From NCBI RefSeq assembly GCF_023093535.1, contig NZ_CP095757.1:930001-994000 (forward strand): a DNA stretch of 64,000 nt, given 5' to 3'. The stretch comes from Halovivax limisalsi (lineage in GTDB: Archaea > Halobacteriota > Halobacteria > Halobacteriales > Natrialbaceae). Shown here piece after piece: positions 1-8,466 of the stretch. Position 1 is the first letter of the stretch. The number at the start of each line of letters is the position of its first letter. The position numbers were made by a program, and so were the translations under genes. The notes beneath the pieces are model-generated. The model was not told where the DNA came from. It saw only the letters and a list, made by a program, of their open reading frames with translations, and made no database searches.

Positions 1-377
1 GTGCTCGTTGGGTCGAACTCGCCGCGTTTGAGTCCCTCGCGGACGGGGCCGTGTTCCTCGTCCGTCGGCGGCGGCGAGACGACGATGAACGCCTCCAGAC
101 GCGCGTCGTCGTCCGCCTTGATTCCGCGGTTCGTCTCGGCCTCGACGACGACCACGTCGCCCGGTTCGACGCGGTGTTCGGCCTCGCCGTCTCGGATCAC
201 ACCGGTTCCCGACCGGACGAAGATGGCGATATCGCTCGCTGGCGCGTGAACCGGGATGAACTGTCCGGGCTCGAAGAAGCCGCAGATGGTCTTCTGCCGA
301 TCGCTCCGGAACACCTCGACCGCCGAGAACCGGTCGTCGTCGTAGGTTCGCTCGGCGTCGAAGCTCGTCTTGCTCAT
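1..377 (-). CDS. Cupin-fold protein, C-terminus beyond window
   Basis: The complement reads from an ATG at 375-377 without a stop to the window edge (about 125 residues visible). It shows the two short beta-rich cupin segments: EPGQFIPVHAP, then GTGVIRDG and VEPGDVVVVEA. The usual first cupin metal motif (HxH plus a Glu) is only partly present (VHAP, no obvious Glu), so metal binding is uncertain. Small haloarchaeal cupins of this type are generally of unknown substrate. The visible end is hydrophilic and runs off the edge, so total length is unknown. The gene is divergent from the symporter pair that begins at 692. Confidence 0.72.
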   Translation of the reverse strand, partial: MSKTSFDAERTYDDDRFSAVEVFRSDRQKTICGFFEPGQFIPVHAPASDIAIFVRSGTGVIRDGEAEHRVEPGDVVVVEAETNRGIKADDDARLEAFIVVSPPPTDEEHGPVREGLKRGEFDPTS

Positions 378-691
378 CGGTTCCCCTCCGGCCGGCCTGA
401 TCGAATCGATCGAACGCGGGTCAGAGTGCGTGTCTGCATACGCGTACCGGAACGCGTCCGGCCCTGATGGGCGTTCGGCCGAACGTATCGGGGTACCGGG
501 GTGAGCGTCCATCATGACCGTCGGTCGACGCCGCGAGTCCGCCCGTTCCGCCGCCGGACGCACGACGACCGTGATGTAGCCCGGAAGACGGCACGGGAAC
601 CGACCGTCGACGATTGAAGACATTATCTCTTCGAATGGGCGAATTGGTGAGCATAAATACTTATCTGGGTGTAGGGGCGATACACGCGTCG
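378..691. promoter_or_regulatory. Divergent intergenic region with TATA box
   Basis: This stretch separates the cupin gene from the DUF3311 gene. I see no convincing gene. An AT-rich TATA-like box at about 653-664 (ATAAATACTTAT) lies roughly 34 bp before the ATG at 692, the spacing expected for a short-leader or leaderless haloarchaeal transcript of the DUF3311-symporter operon. The rest is GC-rich with no further motif that I can support. Confidence 0.5.
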
Positions 692-940
692 ATGAAGTCG
701 ATATCGCGTGCCGAACGGCTCCTGTGGGTGGCGGCCCTGACCGTCATCGTCGCGTTCACCGTACCGTGGTTCCTGTGGGGGTCGGATCGGCTCGTCGCCG
801 GCCTCCCGCTCTGGCTCTGGTGGTTCGTCGGCTGGATGCTCCTCTCCGCCGGTATCTTCGCCCTGTTCGCCAGGCGAGCCTGGGGACTCGGCATCACCGA
901 CGGCGTCGGTTCCGATCGACCGGCGGGTGAGCGGCCGTGA
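692..940 (+). CDS. DUF3311 small membrane protein, symporter partner
   Basis: An 82-residue protein with two hydrophobic segments (about residues 10-30 and 38-60) and a short charged C-terminus. DUF3311 proteins are small two-helix membrane proteins found directly upstream of sodium/solute symporters and are thought to be accessory subunits. Here the stop codon overlaps the GTG start of the symporter (GTGA at 937-940), so the two are translationally coupled. An in-frame upstream ATG at 614 exists, but the TATA box at about 653-664 lies downstream of it, which supports the start at 692. The family call rests on size, topology and context. Confidence 0.78.
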   Translation: MKSISRAERLLWVAALTVIVAFTVPWFLWGSDRLVAGLPLWLWWFVGWMLLSAGIFALFARRAWGLGITDGVGSDRPAGERP

Positions 941-2472
941 CGGTGGCCCTGCAGCTCGGGATCGTCGTCGGCTACCTCTGTCTGGCACTGGGCGTCGGAG
1001 CGATCGCCTACCGCGCCACCGACCGAACTGCCGAGGACTTCTACCTGGCGAGTCGGACCTTCGGCACGGTCGTCCTGCTGTTTACCGTCTTCGCGACGCT
1101 GCTGTCGGCGTTTACCTTCTTCGGCGGGCCGGACACCGCCTTCGCGCGCGGCCCGGAGTGGATCCTGGTCATGGGACTGATGGACGGCATCCTCTTCGCG
1201 CTGTTGTGGTACGTCGTCGGATACAAGCAGTGGTTGCTCGGCCAGCGCCACGGCTACGTCACGCTGGGCGAGATGCTCGGCGACCGCTTCGGCTCGAAGG
1301 GCGTCCGGGGGCTCGTCGCCGCCATCTCGCTGTTCTGGCTGTTCCCGTACGTGATGCTCCAGCAGATCGGGGCCGGCGGCGCGCTGGCGTCGCTGACCGA
1401 CGGCGCGATGACGTTCTGGATGGGCGCGACGCTCATCACGGCCTTTATGATCGCCTACGTCGTGCTCGCGGGGATGCGCGGCATCGCCTGGACCGACACG
1501 CTCCAGGGCGCGTTCATGCTCGTGATGGTCTGGGCCGCACTGCTGTGGGTGCTCGCCAGCGTCGACGGCGGCCTCGCGACGATCAACGCGGGCCTCGAGA
1601 CGAACGCGCCCGGCTACCTCGCACTCGGCAGCGAGTGGTACACGCCCCGGCGGATGCTCACCTTCGCGATCTCGATCGCGTTCGGCGTCGCCATGTTCCC
1701 GCAGGTCAACCAGCGCTTCTTCGCCGCGGCCTCCGAGCGCGTCCTGAAGCGGTCGTTCGCCCTCTGGCCGCTGCTCGTCCTCCTGCTGTTCGTCCCCGCG
1801 TTCCTGCTGGGCGCGTGGGCGGCCGGCCTCGGCCTGGAGGCCGACGTCGCCGCAGGGGAGTCGATCCTCCCGGTCGTCCTCGACGCCTACGCCCCGGGCT
1901 GGTTCGCGGCGCTGGTGATCGCCGGCGCCATCGCGGCGATGATGTCCTCGTCGGACTCGATGCTGCTCTCGGGCTCGTCGTACTTCACGCGGGACATCTA
2001 CCGGCCCTTCGTCGAGACGGCACTCTCCCAGCGTCGCGAGGACGCGCTCGGCCGCCTCGGCGTGGCCGTCTTCGCGATCCTCGCCCTCGCCGCGAGCATC
2101 TGGGTCGAGGAGGTCGGGGCGTTCGGCGCCGGACGGATCGGCTCGCTGCTGGTCGAGATCGGCGACCTCGCCTTCGGCGGCTTCGCCCAACTGGCACCGG
2201 CGGTCATCCTGGCGCTGTACTGGCGCGGGACGACGCGGACCGGGATGGTCGCGGGACTGGTCGTTCCGCAACTGGCCTACCTCGCGTTCAACTTTCTGCC
2301 CGCAACCGACGTCGGCGGCGTCACCGTCTTCGCCGGGGCGTACTTCGGGTGGGGCATCTCGCTCTACTGCATGCTCCTCGGCGCGCTCGTCACGGTGGGC
2401 GCGTCAGTGGTTTCCGGGCACGCACCCGGTGAGAACGATAGTCGGTACTTCGACGAACTCGCCGCCGATTGA
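937..2472 (+). CDS. Sodium/solute symporter (SSS family)
   Basis: A 511-residue integral membrane protein with about 13 hydrophobic helices, normal for the SSS (SLC5) family. It carries the N-terminal pattern after helix 1 (TAEDFYLASRTFG), a GVAMFPQVNQRFFAA-type segment, and an SSDSMLLSGSSYFTRDIYRP stretch typical of the sodium-site helix and the following loop. It should couple sodium entry to uptake of an organic solute; the substrate cannot be read from sequence. It starts at GTG and overlaps the DUF3311 gene by 4 bp, the usual two-gene arrangement. The C-terminus is short and charged (DSRYFDELAAD). Confidence 0.88.
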   Translation: MTVALQLGIVVGYLCLALGVGAIAYRATDRTAEDFYLASRTFGTVVLLFTVFATLLSAFTFFGGPDTAFARGPEWILVMGLMDGILFALLWYVVGYKQWLLGQRHGYVTLGEMLGDRFGSKGVRGLVAAISLFWLFPYVMLQQIGAGGALASLTDGAMTFWMGATLITAFMIAYVVLAGMRGIAWTDTLQGAFMLVMVWAALLWVLASVDGGLATINAGLETNAPGYLALGSEWYTPRRMLTFAISIAFGVAMFPQVNQRFFAAASERVLKRSFALWPLLVLLLFVPAFLLGAWAAGLGLEADVAAGESILPVVLDAYAPGWFAALVIAGAIAAMMSSSDSMLLSGSSYFTRDIYRPFVETALSQRREDALGRLGVAVFAILALAASIWVEEVGAFGAGRIGSLLVEIGDLAFGGFAQLAPAVILALYWRGTTRTGMVAGLVVPQLAYLAFNFLPATDVGGVTVFAGAYFGWGISLYCMLLGALVTVGASVVSGHAPGENDSRYFDELAAD

Positions 2473-2530
2473 GCGCGGCGCTCGAATCGATTACGGTCGG
2501 TCGGGCCCCGCCCGGGGCTGGACCGTCGAA

Positions 2531-2764
2531 TCAGGCGTGTCGGATCTCGACGTGCCAGACGTCGGGTTCGGGATTGCTCGCCTCGTAGGCGAAGCCGCGG
2601 TCTTCGAGGACGGTGTACAGCGGTTCCGGCTCGAAACTGTTGATCAAGAGCAGGGATTCGTCGGGGGATAGCTCGCCCAGCGCCGCCATGATGTCGCCGA
2701 ACGGTTCGCCGTCGATCTCGCGGACGTCGAGTTTGCGGTCGGCGCTTGTCGGATCGAGACTCAT
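2531..2764 (-). CDS. DUF2249 domain protein
   Basis: A 77-residue soluble protein with the features of DUF2249: LDVREIDGEPFGDIMAAL near the N-terminus, a SLLLINSFEPEPLY core and a C-terminal beta strand (DVWHVEIRHA). These small proteins have a SirA/TusA-like fold and in haloarchaea often occur near nitrite reductase or cupredoxin genes, where they are proposed to act in sulfur or redox metabolism. It contains no cysteine, so TusA-like sulfur transfer is unlikely. It is convergent with the symporter operon and is a single-gene unit. Confidence 0.75.
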   Translation of the reverse strand: MSLDPTSADRKLDVREIDGEPFGDIMAALGELSPDESLLLINSFEPEPLYTVLEDRGFAYEASNPEPDVWHVEIRHA

Positions 2765-3050
2765 ACGCTAGGGACCGTGTGGGCAGCCCTATGGGTTCTC
2801 CCGATCACGTTCGATCGATCTCCAGCCCCGGGTCGGATGGAACGGACGCGGTCGATCATCCGTCGATCGAACCTCGGATCTGCGCTGACGTGGTCGATCG
2901 GCCTCTCCCTGATACCTAGCCGGAGCTCAATCTTGTCCTCAAAACGACGCGATCGAGCAGCTCCGTGGCGAGAAGCGTCGCAACCGACCGGTCTCGCAGC
3001 GCCGCCTAGATGACGCGGTTCGTTCCGTTGATAGCCTCCGATCGTGTGTC
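2765..3050. other. Intergenic region, no gene seen
   Basis: Between the DUF2249 gene and the operator region of the mazE-like gene there is about 290 bp of mixed composition with several GATCGA words but no ORF with haloarchaeal codon bias. A spurious ORF at 2777-3013 has no recognisable features. Confidence 0.4.
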
Positions 3051-3101
3051 GTGGGCAATAGTGGGAAGCGTTATCTGCCTGTGGGCAATAGTGGGTACTA
3101 T
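3051..3101 (+). promoter_or_regulatory. Direct repeat plus inverted repeat before mazE-like gene
   Basis: The 15-mer GTGGGCAATAGTGGG occurs at 3051-3065 and again at 3081-3095, exactly 30 bp apart. The second copy runs into a perfect inverted repeat, ATAGT-GGGT-ACTAT, at 3088-3101, ending one base before the ATG at 3103. Repeats with this spacing (about three helical turns) in front of an antitoxin gene are what an autorepression operator looks like; that role is inferred. Confidence 0.55.
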
Positions 3102-3102
3102 C

Positions 3103-3339
3103 ATGAACGTGGACGCCAGAGAGCTCCAGACCAACGAAACTGACGACCGAGGCCGGATCTACCTCGGGACGGAGTACGCGAATAAGCGCGTGACGATCGC
3201 GGTGGTGGACGTCGAGAACGACCAGCCCGATGAACGTGACCTCGCAGCCGCCTATCGGGACGCGTCAGAGAGTGCGGAATCCCTGGCCGAGGAGTGGGGC
3301 GACACGTCGGAAGACGCGTGGAGTGAACTACCCGAATGA
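3103..3339 (+). CDS. Probable MazE/AbrB-like antitoxin
   Basis: A 78-residue acidic protein with an N-terminal beta-rich part (DRGRIYLGTEYANKRVTIAVV, residues 16-36) resembling the swapped-hairpin AbrB/MazE DNA-binding fold, followed by an acidic, probably disordered tail (ESAESLAEEWGDTSEDAWSE). That layout, DNA-binding head and toxin-binding tail, is standard for MazE antitoxins. The next gene is a MazF/PemK toxin overlapping by 4 bp (ATGA), which is the main support. The ATG at 3103 is preferred over the GTG/ATG sites upstream because the repeat operator lies immediately before it. Confidence 0.7.
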   Translation: MNVDARELQTNETDDRGRIYLGTEYANKRVTIAVVDVENDQPDERDLAAAYRDASESAESLAEEWGDTSEDAWSELPE

Positions 3340-3689
3340 GCGACCGGACGACCGTTCGGCGCGGTGACGTCGTCATCGTCAGGCTCGATCCCGCTGAAGG
3401 CCACGAGATGAAAAAGACCCGTCCGGCGGTCGTCGTGCAGAACGACGTCGGGAACGCGAATTCGGGGACGACCATCGTTGCACTCGCGACCGGTACGTAC
3501 CGCGAGTATCCGTTCGAGGTGCTGGTCGATGCGGACGGGTCACCGTTCGAGAAAGACTCCTCGATCCGTCTCGACCAGGTTCGAGTCGTCTCGATCGATC
3601 GCCGGATACACTCCGTCGCAGGGAGCCTCGGCGCGGAAACGATGCGCCGGATCGACGACGCATTGAAGCTGAGCCTCGGCCTCGACTGA
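3336..3689 (+). CDS. PemK/MazF family mRNA interferase toxin
   Basis: A 117-residue protein with the MazF hallmark: RRGDVVIVRLDP at residues 8-19, then an EMKKTRPAVVVQND strand, a TTIVALATG loop and a LDQVRVVSIDR strand near the C-terminus. MazF/PemK proteins are SH3-like-barrel ribonucleases that cut mRNA at short sequences and are held inactive by MazE. The conserved Arg (KTRPAV) and the Thr in IVALATG match the usual catalytic surface. Its ATG overlaps the antitoxin stop, so the pair is one operon. It is the standard length for the family, with no truncation. Confidence 0.88.
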   Translation: MSDRTTVRRGDVVIVRLDPAEGHEMKKTRPAVVVQNDVGNANSGTTIVALATGTYREYPFEVLVDADGSPFEKDSSIRLDQVRVVSIDRRIHSVAGSLGAETMRRIDDALKLSLGLD

Positions 3690-3817
3690 CCGGCGCTTGG
3701 CCACCGTCCACTGATGCGGTGACCCCTGGAAGAAAGCCGGTACAACCGGTCGTATCAGGAATCAGTGCGTTCCGGAACGAGGCGGGATCGTGTCCCGAGC
3801 GGGAGGCGCTTGGCGTT

Positions 3818-4207
3818 CTAGATGACGCGGTTCTGCAGGTAGTCGAGGTGCTTTGCGTTGTAGACGATCTTGACCTCGTCGGTCAGGGCGTGGCCGATGC
3901 AGGTCAGGCGAACCTGCTTCTCCTCGACCTCCTCGTCCGAGAGGATCTGCTGCATGTCCATCTCGATCTCGCCCTCTTTGAGGATGGCGGCGCAGTTCGC
4001 GCAGGCGCCGGCGCGACAGGAGAAGGGCCAGTCGTAGCCCTGGGCCTCGGCGGCCTCGAGGATGTACTCGCCTTCGTTGACCTCGAGCGTGCCGTAGTCC
4101 TCGTCGTCGAGGCCGGCGTCTGCGGCCTGTTCGAAGAGGTCGTCGTCGTCCATGTCCCAGCCGTGATCGTCCAGCACTTCGTAGTTGAGGTATTCTACCG
4201 TGGGCAT
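3818..4207 (-). CDS. Halobacterial-type [2Fe-2S] ferredoxin
   Basis: A 129-residue, very acidic protein whose N-terminus ([18 protein letters not shown]) is the classical halobacterial ferredoxin start, so the ATG at 4207 is chosen over one further upstream. It has the halophile-specific acidic insertion ([20 protein letters not shown]) and the plant-type cluster motif CRAGACANC with a fourth Cys in LTCIGH. These ferredoxins accept electrons from pyruvate and 2-oxoglutarate:ferredoxin oxidoreductases in the cytoplasm. It is a single-gene unit, convergent with the mazEF pair. Confidence 0.95.
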   Translation of the reverse strand: MPTVEYLNYEVLDDHGWDMDDDDLFEQAADAGLDDEDYGTLEVNEGEYILEAAEAQGYDWPFSCRAGACANCAAILKEGEIEMDMQQILSDEEVEEKQVRLTCIGHALTDEVKIVYNAKHLDYLQNRVI

Positions 4208-4423
4208 CAGCGGAGGCTTCGGCACGCGTCCTGTAATACCTTGCTGTTGCGACTTGGGTGGTTAATTGCGAGGAATTCCCCCGGCGAGATGGGTTTCGGT
4301 CGATCGAGCGGGGTCGCCAGCTGTGTTCGCCCGGTCGATGTTCCGTGGGCCGCTTGGCGTCCGTGACGGCCCAGCCGGTCCCCGACGACGAGCGGTCACG
4401 CGTCGTTGCAGGCGGCGGGTCGA

Positions 4424-5620
4424 TCAGAAGCCGAAGACGGGGATCCACCGGAAGGTGAGGTAGGCGCCGACGGTCGAGATGAGCGGGACGACGTTCTGCA
4501 TGATGATCACGCGCGCGGTCGTCGCCGGGTCGAAGAGATCGGAGGCTCGCGGGATGTCGGTCGGCTCTTCCTCGCCGATCTCCGGGACCGCCTCGCCTTC
4601 CTCCTCGGCGGTCAGCGCGCCGACGGAGACGCGCGTCTCCTCGCCGCGGGCGGCCTCGGAGATGCTCGTCGTCCGCGTCGCCCGGCCCCAGCCGAGCCCG
4701 ATGATGCTCATCGTCGCGATGACGACGAAGCTCGCGGGCACGCCGAGCGAGGAGAGGACGATGACGATGGTCGAACTGACGACCGCGACGATGATCGCGG
4801 CGGTCAGCGGCAGGTTGGTGATGTCGTTGCCGAGGGTATCGAGCGTGCGCCGGGCGATGGTGAAACAGCCGACGGTGACCGCGGCCGAGCCGAGCAGGAT
4901 CAGCGGGTACATGCCGACCTCGCCCGTGCCGTAGATCGGCGCGATCGCGTTCGCGACGTTGCTCGTCCCCGAGGAGAAGGCCATCAGACAGCCGATCGCG
5001 ACCACGACGACGGCACCGAAGGCCTCGCGGCGATCGCCGCCGCCTCGGAACCGAACCCGCGGGAGGAGCCCGTCGCGTTCGAAGCGGATCAGTAACTCGT
5101 CCTCGCTGCCTTCGATCGCGATCCAGGCGTTCAGCCGCGGGTAGAAGTAGCGACCGATGACACCGGAGACCCAGAAGCCCAGGATCGGGGCGACGATCCA
5201 CCAGCTCGCGATCGACCCCAGTTCGGCCCAGTTGAGTTCGCCGGTCGCGAATCCCAGCGCGGAGATCGCGCCGACGGCGGTCATCGACGTCGAGGCCGGA
5301 ACGCCCGCGTAGTTGCCGACGAAGAGCGCGCCGCCGATGAAGAAGAGGACGGCGACGTTCGCGCGCATGGTGAAGACGTCCGCGTTCTGCAGCAGCTGTC
5401 CGTCCCCGCCGAGCGTCTCGACGACCTGCGGCCCGATGGTGACGGCGCCGAGGAAGAAGAAGAACGACATCAGCGCCGCTGCGAGCACCTTCGAGATGAC
5501 GTTCGCGCCGACGGCGGGGCCGAACGCGGGGCCGGTCGTCGCGCCGCCGATGTTGTACCCCACGAAGACGGCGACGACCAGCCCGACGCCGAGGAGCGGT
5601 GAGAGCACGGTGGTCGTCAC
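4424..5620 (-). CDS. PiT-family inorganic anion (phosphate) permease 1
   Basis: A 398-residue membrane protein with the duplicated PiT signature: GYNIGGATTGPAFGPAVGANVIS in the first half and FSSGTSNVANAIAPI in the second. A cytosolic loop with SVGALTAEEEGEAVPEIGEEE precedes a final transmembrane segment. PiT proteins move phosphate (some move sulfate) with sodium or protons. It has a paralogue on the same strand at 7189-8367 that shares the GLGWGRATR and GALTAEE segments and the C-terminal helix. The substrate is inferred from the family only. Confidence 0.85.
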   Translation of the reverse strand: MTTTVLSPLLGVGLVVAVFVGYNIGGATTGPAFGPAVGANVISKVLAAALMSFFFFLGAVTIGPQVVETLGGDGQLLQNADVFTMRANVAVLFFIGGALFVGNYAGVPASTSMTAVGAISALGFATGELNWAELGSIASWWIVAPILGFWVSGVIGRYFYPRLNAWIAIEGSEDELLIRFERDGLLPRVRFRGGGDRREAFGAVVVVAIGCLMAFSSGTSNVANAIAPIYGTGEVGMYPLILLGSAAVTVGCFTIARRTLDTLGNDITNLPLTAAIIVAVVSSTIVIVLSSLGVPASFVVIATMSIIGLGWGRATRTTSISEAARGEETRVSVGALTAEEEGEAVPEIGEEEPTDIPRASDLFDPATTARVIIMQNVVPLISTVGAYLTFRWIPVFGF

Positions 5621-5899
5621 TACCCAGGCCGTCCCCGACTAAAAGGACGTTCATCTTCGACGACGGGTGCAGTCCGCCGCCACGGCCGACGATACCGGTC
5701 GTCTCACGGACGACGGGGCCAGACACCGTTTCTGACGGCTGGTGTGGGTCCCTCGGCGGACGGAACGGTCAGCGCGGCTCGGCGGCGACTCGACGCCGCC
5801 GTGGTTCGACCGGTGATCCCGACGGGTGAACGGTCGACCGGGGAAGCCGACGATCTCGAATCCAGAGGGTTTACCCGGGTTCGTGGCGAGTTCCGTCGT

Positions 5900-6673
5900 A
5901 TGAACCCGGTACGCGTCGACGCGATCGTCGATCTGACCTACGGGGCGCTGATCGTGCTCTCGATCGGCCTGATCGCCACGGCGAACACCAACATCGGACT
6001 GGCGTTCGGGATCGGCGTCTTCGCGTCCTACGTCGTCCACGTCGTCTGGAAGATGGCCCGCTTCGATCCGGACTGGATGACGACGGCCGTCCGCGAGTCC
6101 GTCGAGAAGGAGGTCGGCGAGACGATGGACGAGACGGTCGAGAAATCCGTCCAGGACACGATGGAGCAGACGGTCCAGGAGACGGTCGAGCAATCGGTGC
6201 AGGAGTCGGTCGACGAGACGGTGGGCGAAACCGTCGAGCAGACCGTCGGGGACACCGTGGCGGAAACGGTCGGGCCGACCGTCGAGCAGACCGTCAGCGA
6301 GACGGTCGAGGAGAAGGTCGGCGAGACGGTCGAAGAGACGGTCGGTGAGACGGTCGAGGAAAAAGTCGGCGAGACGGTCGAAGAGAAAGTGAGCGAGACC
6401 GTCGAGGAGACCGTCCCGGAAACCATCGAGGAAACCGTCGGCGAGCAACTGGAGGAGGTAACCGAGCGCGTCGAGTCGGTCGACGAGCGCGTCGACCGCC
6501 GCCCGCGCGAAGACGAGGTCGAGGAACTGATCGAGGAGACCGCCGGAGAGTCCGACGAGTCGGCGACCGGGACCGCCGATTCGACGGGCGAGGCGGACGA
6601 GTCGGAGCAGGAGGCCGACGAGTCGGGAGTCGCGAACGGCGGCTCGACGGGCGCGAACGCCGATTCGGCGTGA
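5900..6673 (+). CDS. Membrane-anchored helical protein with 29 four-residue repeats
   Basis: A 257-residue protein. Residues 10-50 form two hydrophobic helices; residues 67-182 are 29 uninterrupted tetrads of the pattern T-V-x-E (variants SVQD, KVGE, TMEQ, TIEE); the tail (about 195-257) is acidic and low in complexity. Val (or Met/Ile) is at every fourth position for 116 residues. That spacing differs from the heptad of a normal coiled coil and would give a strongly right-handed supercoil or an amphipathic helix lying on a surface. The ATG at 5900 is chosen because the hydrophobic anchor starts right after it. It is divergent from a PiT gene and convergent with uspA. Function unknown. Confidence 0.8.
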   Translation: MNPVRVDAIVDLTYGALIVLSIGLIATANTNIGLAFGIGVFASYVVHVVWKMARFDPDWMTTAVRESVEKEVGETMDETVEKSVQDTMEQTVQETVEQSVQESVDETVGETVEQTVGDTVAETVGPTVEQTVSETVEEKVGETVEETVGETVEEKVGETVEEKVSETVEETVPETIEETVGEQLEEVTERVESVDERVDRRPREDEVEELIEETAGESDESATGTADSTGEADESEQEADESGVANGGSTGANADSA

Positions 6674-6688
6674 CGTCGGCCGCCGTCG

Positions 6689-7117
6689 TCACCGCACCGA
6701 CGTGACCGGCACCGGCGAGCGGCGAAATACCTCTTTCGCGACGTTGCCGACCAGGAATCGTCGGGTGACGTCGCTGCTGTGGGCGCCGTGGCCGCCCATC
6801 ACGATCACGTCGTAGTCGTCGGCCTCGCGGACGATCACCCGGGTCGGGTGGCCCAGTCCGACCGCGGTGTCGATCTCGCGATCGCGATCCGCAGCGACCG
6901 CCTCGGCCCGCTCCAGGACGGGTTCGGCGTGATCTTCGGCCGCCGCCTCGACGTCGTCTTCGAGCGCGAGGCCGACGGCGTCGCCCATCAGCATGGATGG
7001 GACGCCGACGACGTGGAGGACGGTCACGGCGGCGTCGGGGTACGTCTCCAGCGCGAATTCGAGCGCGCGCTCGGCCATCTCCGAATCGTCCATCGGGACC
7101 AGGACGCGACCACTCAT
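6689..7117 (-). CDS. Universal stress protein (UspA family)
   Basis: A 142-residue protein with the UspA fold: VLVPMDDSEMAERALEFAL at the N-terminus, an AVTVLHVV strand, and the C-terminal nucleotide-binding pattern G-2x-G-9x-G (VMGGHGAHSS...RRFLVGNVAKEV) ending in SPVPVTSV. This ATP-binding motif marks the MJ0577-like subgroup. It lies between two PiT permease genes on the same strand; in haloarchaea UspA proteins are frequently encoded beside transporters and may modulate them. The start at 7117 aligns with the family start; upstream in-frame extension has no conservation pattern. Confidence 0.9.
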   Translation of the reverse strand: MSGRVLVPMDDSEMAERALEFALETYPDAAVTVLHVVGVPSMLMGDAVGLALEDDVEAAAEDHAEPVLERAEAVAADRDREIDTAVGLGHPTRVIVREADDYDVIVMGGHGAHSSDVTRRFLVGNVAKEVFRRSPVPVTSVR

Positions 7118-7188
7118 GACGGTCCGTACGCCGAATACGGCAATAAGGGCGGTGGTCCGACGGGTGCGTAGGTGACCGCATCGTCGAC

Positions 7189-8367
7189 TCAGGCGATGCC
7201 GGGCAGCAGCACGAAGAAGCCGTAGGCAAGCACCGTCGACATCGTCGGGCCGATGATCCACATCGAGACGTACTTGATGATGGCGCCCGGGTTGAACAGA
7301 TCGCGCGCGTCGAGCGCTTCCGGCCGTTCGGCCTCCCCGATCGGCTGGGCCTCGACGCCATCGGTCTCCTCGGCCGTCAGCGCCCCCATCGCGATCTCGG
7401 CGTCACCCGCCTCGCCGGCGACCGCCTTCCGGACCGTGATCGGCCGGGTCGCCCGGCCCCAGCCGAGTCCGACGATCGTCATCACCGAGGCCATGACGAG
7501 GCTGATCGGGATGCCCATCCACGAGAGGGTGGTCGTGATCGACGCGGCGGTTATCATGACGACCAGGGCCGCGAGCAGCGGGATATCGCTGAGCTCGCCG
7601 CCGACGGACTCCATCGTCCGGCGCGCGATCGTAAAGCCGCCCAGCCCGATCGCCAGCGTCGCGAGCAGAATCGCCTGATTCTCCGGCAGCGCGTCCGAGG
7701 CGACCAGCGGCGCGACCGCGTTCGGGACGTTGCTCGCCCCCGCGCTGAACGCCATGTAACAGCCGATCACGAAGACGACGATCGTACTGACGAACTCTCG
7801 CGGGGTCGTGTTCGGCCCGAAGCCCGGCGTCGGGAGCCCGCCGTCACTCCGATCGAGCGCGAGCAGCGGTCCCGGCGACTTTTCGATGCCGATCCGCCGG
7901 TTCAGCCCCGGGTAGACGTAGCGACCGATGAACGCGCCGATCCAGAACCCGATGATCGGCGTGACGATCCACCACGAGAGGATCCAGGCGATCGTGTCGT
8001 AGTTGAGCGTCTCCGTCGCCAGCCCGAGCCCGGCGATCGCGCCGACCGTCGTCATCGAGGTCGGTACCGGGACGCCGAAGACGTTCGCGACGAGGATCCC
8101 CGTCCCGATGAAGAAGAGGACGGCCACCCCAGCGGATAGCGAAATTTCGATCGAGATGATCTTCCCCGACAGCGTATCCATCACCTTCCGACCGACGGTC
8201 CACCCGCCGAGGAAGACGAAGAACGTCATCAGGCCGGCCGCCGCCGTCTTCGACAGCAACTTCGCGCCGACCGCGGGGCCCCACGCGATCCCGGTCGAGG
8301 AGCCGCCGATGTTGAACCCGACGAAGAGCGAGGCGACAACACCCACGACGAGCACCGTCTCTACCAT
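7189..8367 (-). CDS. PiT-family inorganic anion (phosphate) permease 2
   Basis: A 392-residue paralogue of the permease at 4424-5620. It has the first-half motif GFNIGGSSTGIAWGPAVGAK, the second-half motif FSAGASNVPNAVAPL, the GLGWGRATRPITVRKAV loop, an acidic loop (GALTAEETDGVEAQ) and a last hydrophobic helix. It probably imports phosphate or a related anion by cation coupling. It is followed on the same strand by uspA (72 bp away) and preceded by an SLC13-type transporter gene, so all may be one transcription unit. Duplicated permeases may differ in affinity; nothing in the sequence proves that. Confidence 0.85.
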   Translation of the reverse strand: MVETVLVVGVVASLFVGFNIGGSSTGIAWGPAVGAKLLSKTAAAGLMTFFVFLGGWTVGRKVMDTLSGKIISIEISLSAGVAVLFFIGTGILVANVFGVPVPTSMTTVGAIAGLGLATETLNYDTIAWILSWWIVTPIIGFWIGAFIGRYVYPGLNRRIGIEKSPGPLLALDRSDGGLPTPGFGPNTTPREFVSTIVVFVIGCYMAFSAGASNVPNAVAPLVASDALPENQAILLATLAIGLGGFTIARRTMESVGGELSDIPLLAALVVMITAASITTTLSWMGIPISLVMASVMTIVGLGWGRATRPITVRKAVAGEAGDAEIAMGALTAEETDGVEAQPIGEAERPEALDARDLFNPGAIIKYVSMWIIGPTMSTVLAYGFFVLLPGIA

Positions 8368-8466
8368 TAGGCCCTCGTTCCCCGCGTTTCCTCAAGAACG
8401 TACTGGAAGCGAGCCGTGCGTGCGAATCGACGCGACGCTGGTCGCCTCCGGGGGCCGCCCGGCCGC

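Noticed and set aside
421-654. Minus-strand ORF between cupin and DUF3311 genes
   Set aside because: Low-complexity Arg/Gly-rich translation overlapping the promoter; no similarity visible.
661-2271. Long minus-strand ORF (536 codons) opposite the symporter
   Set aside because: Arg/Glu/Asp-rich low-complexity translation created by the GC-biased antisense of a real gene; no domains and wrong codon bias.
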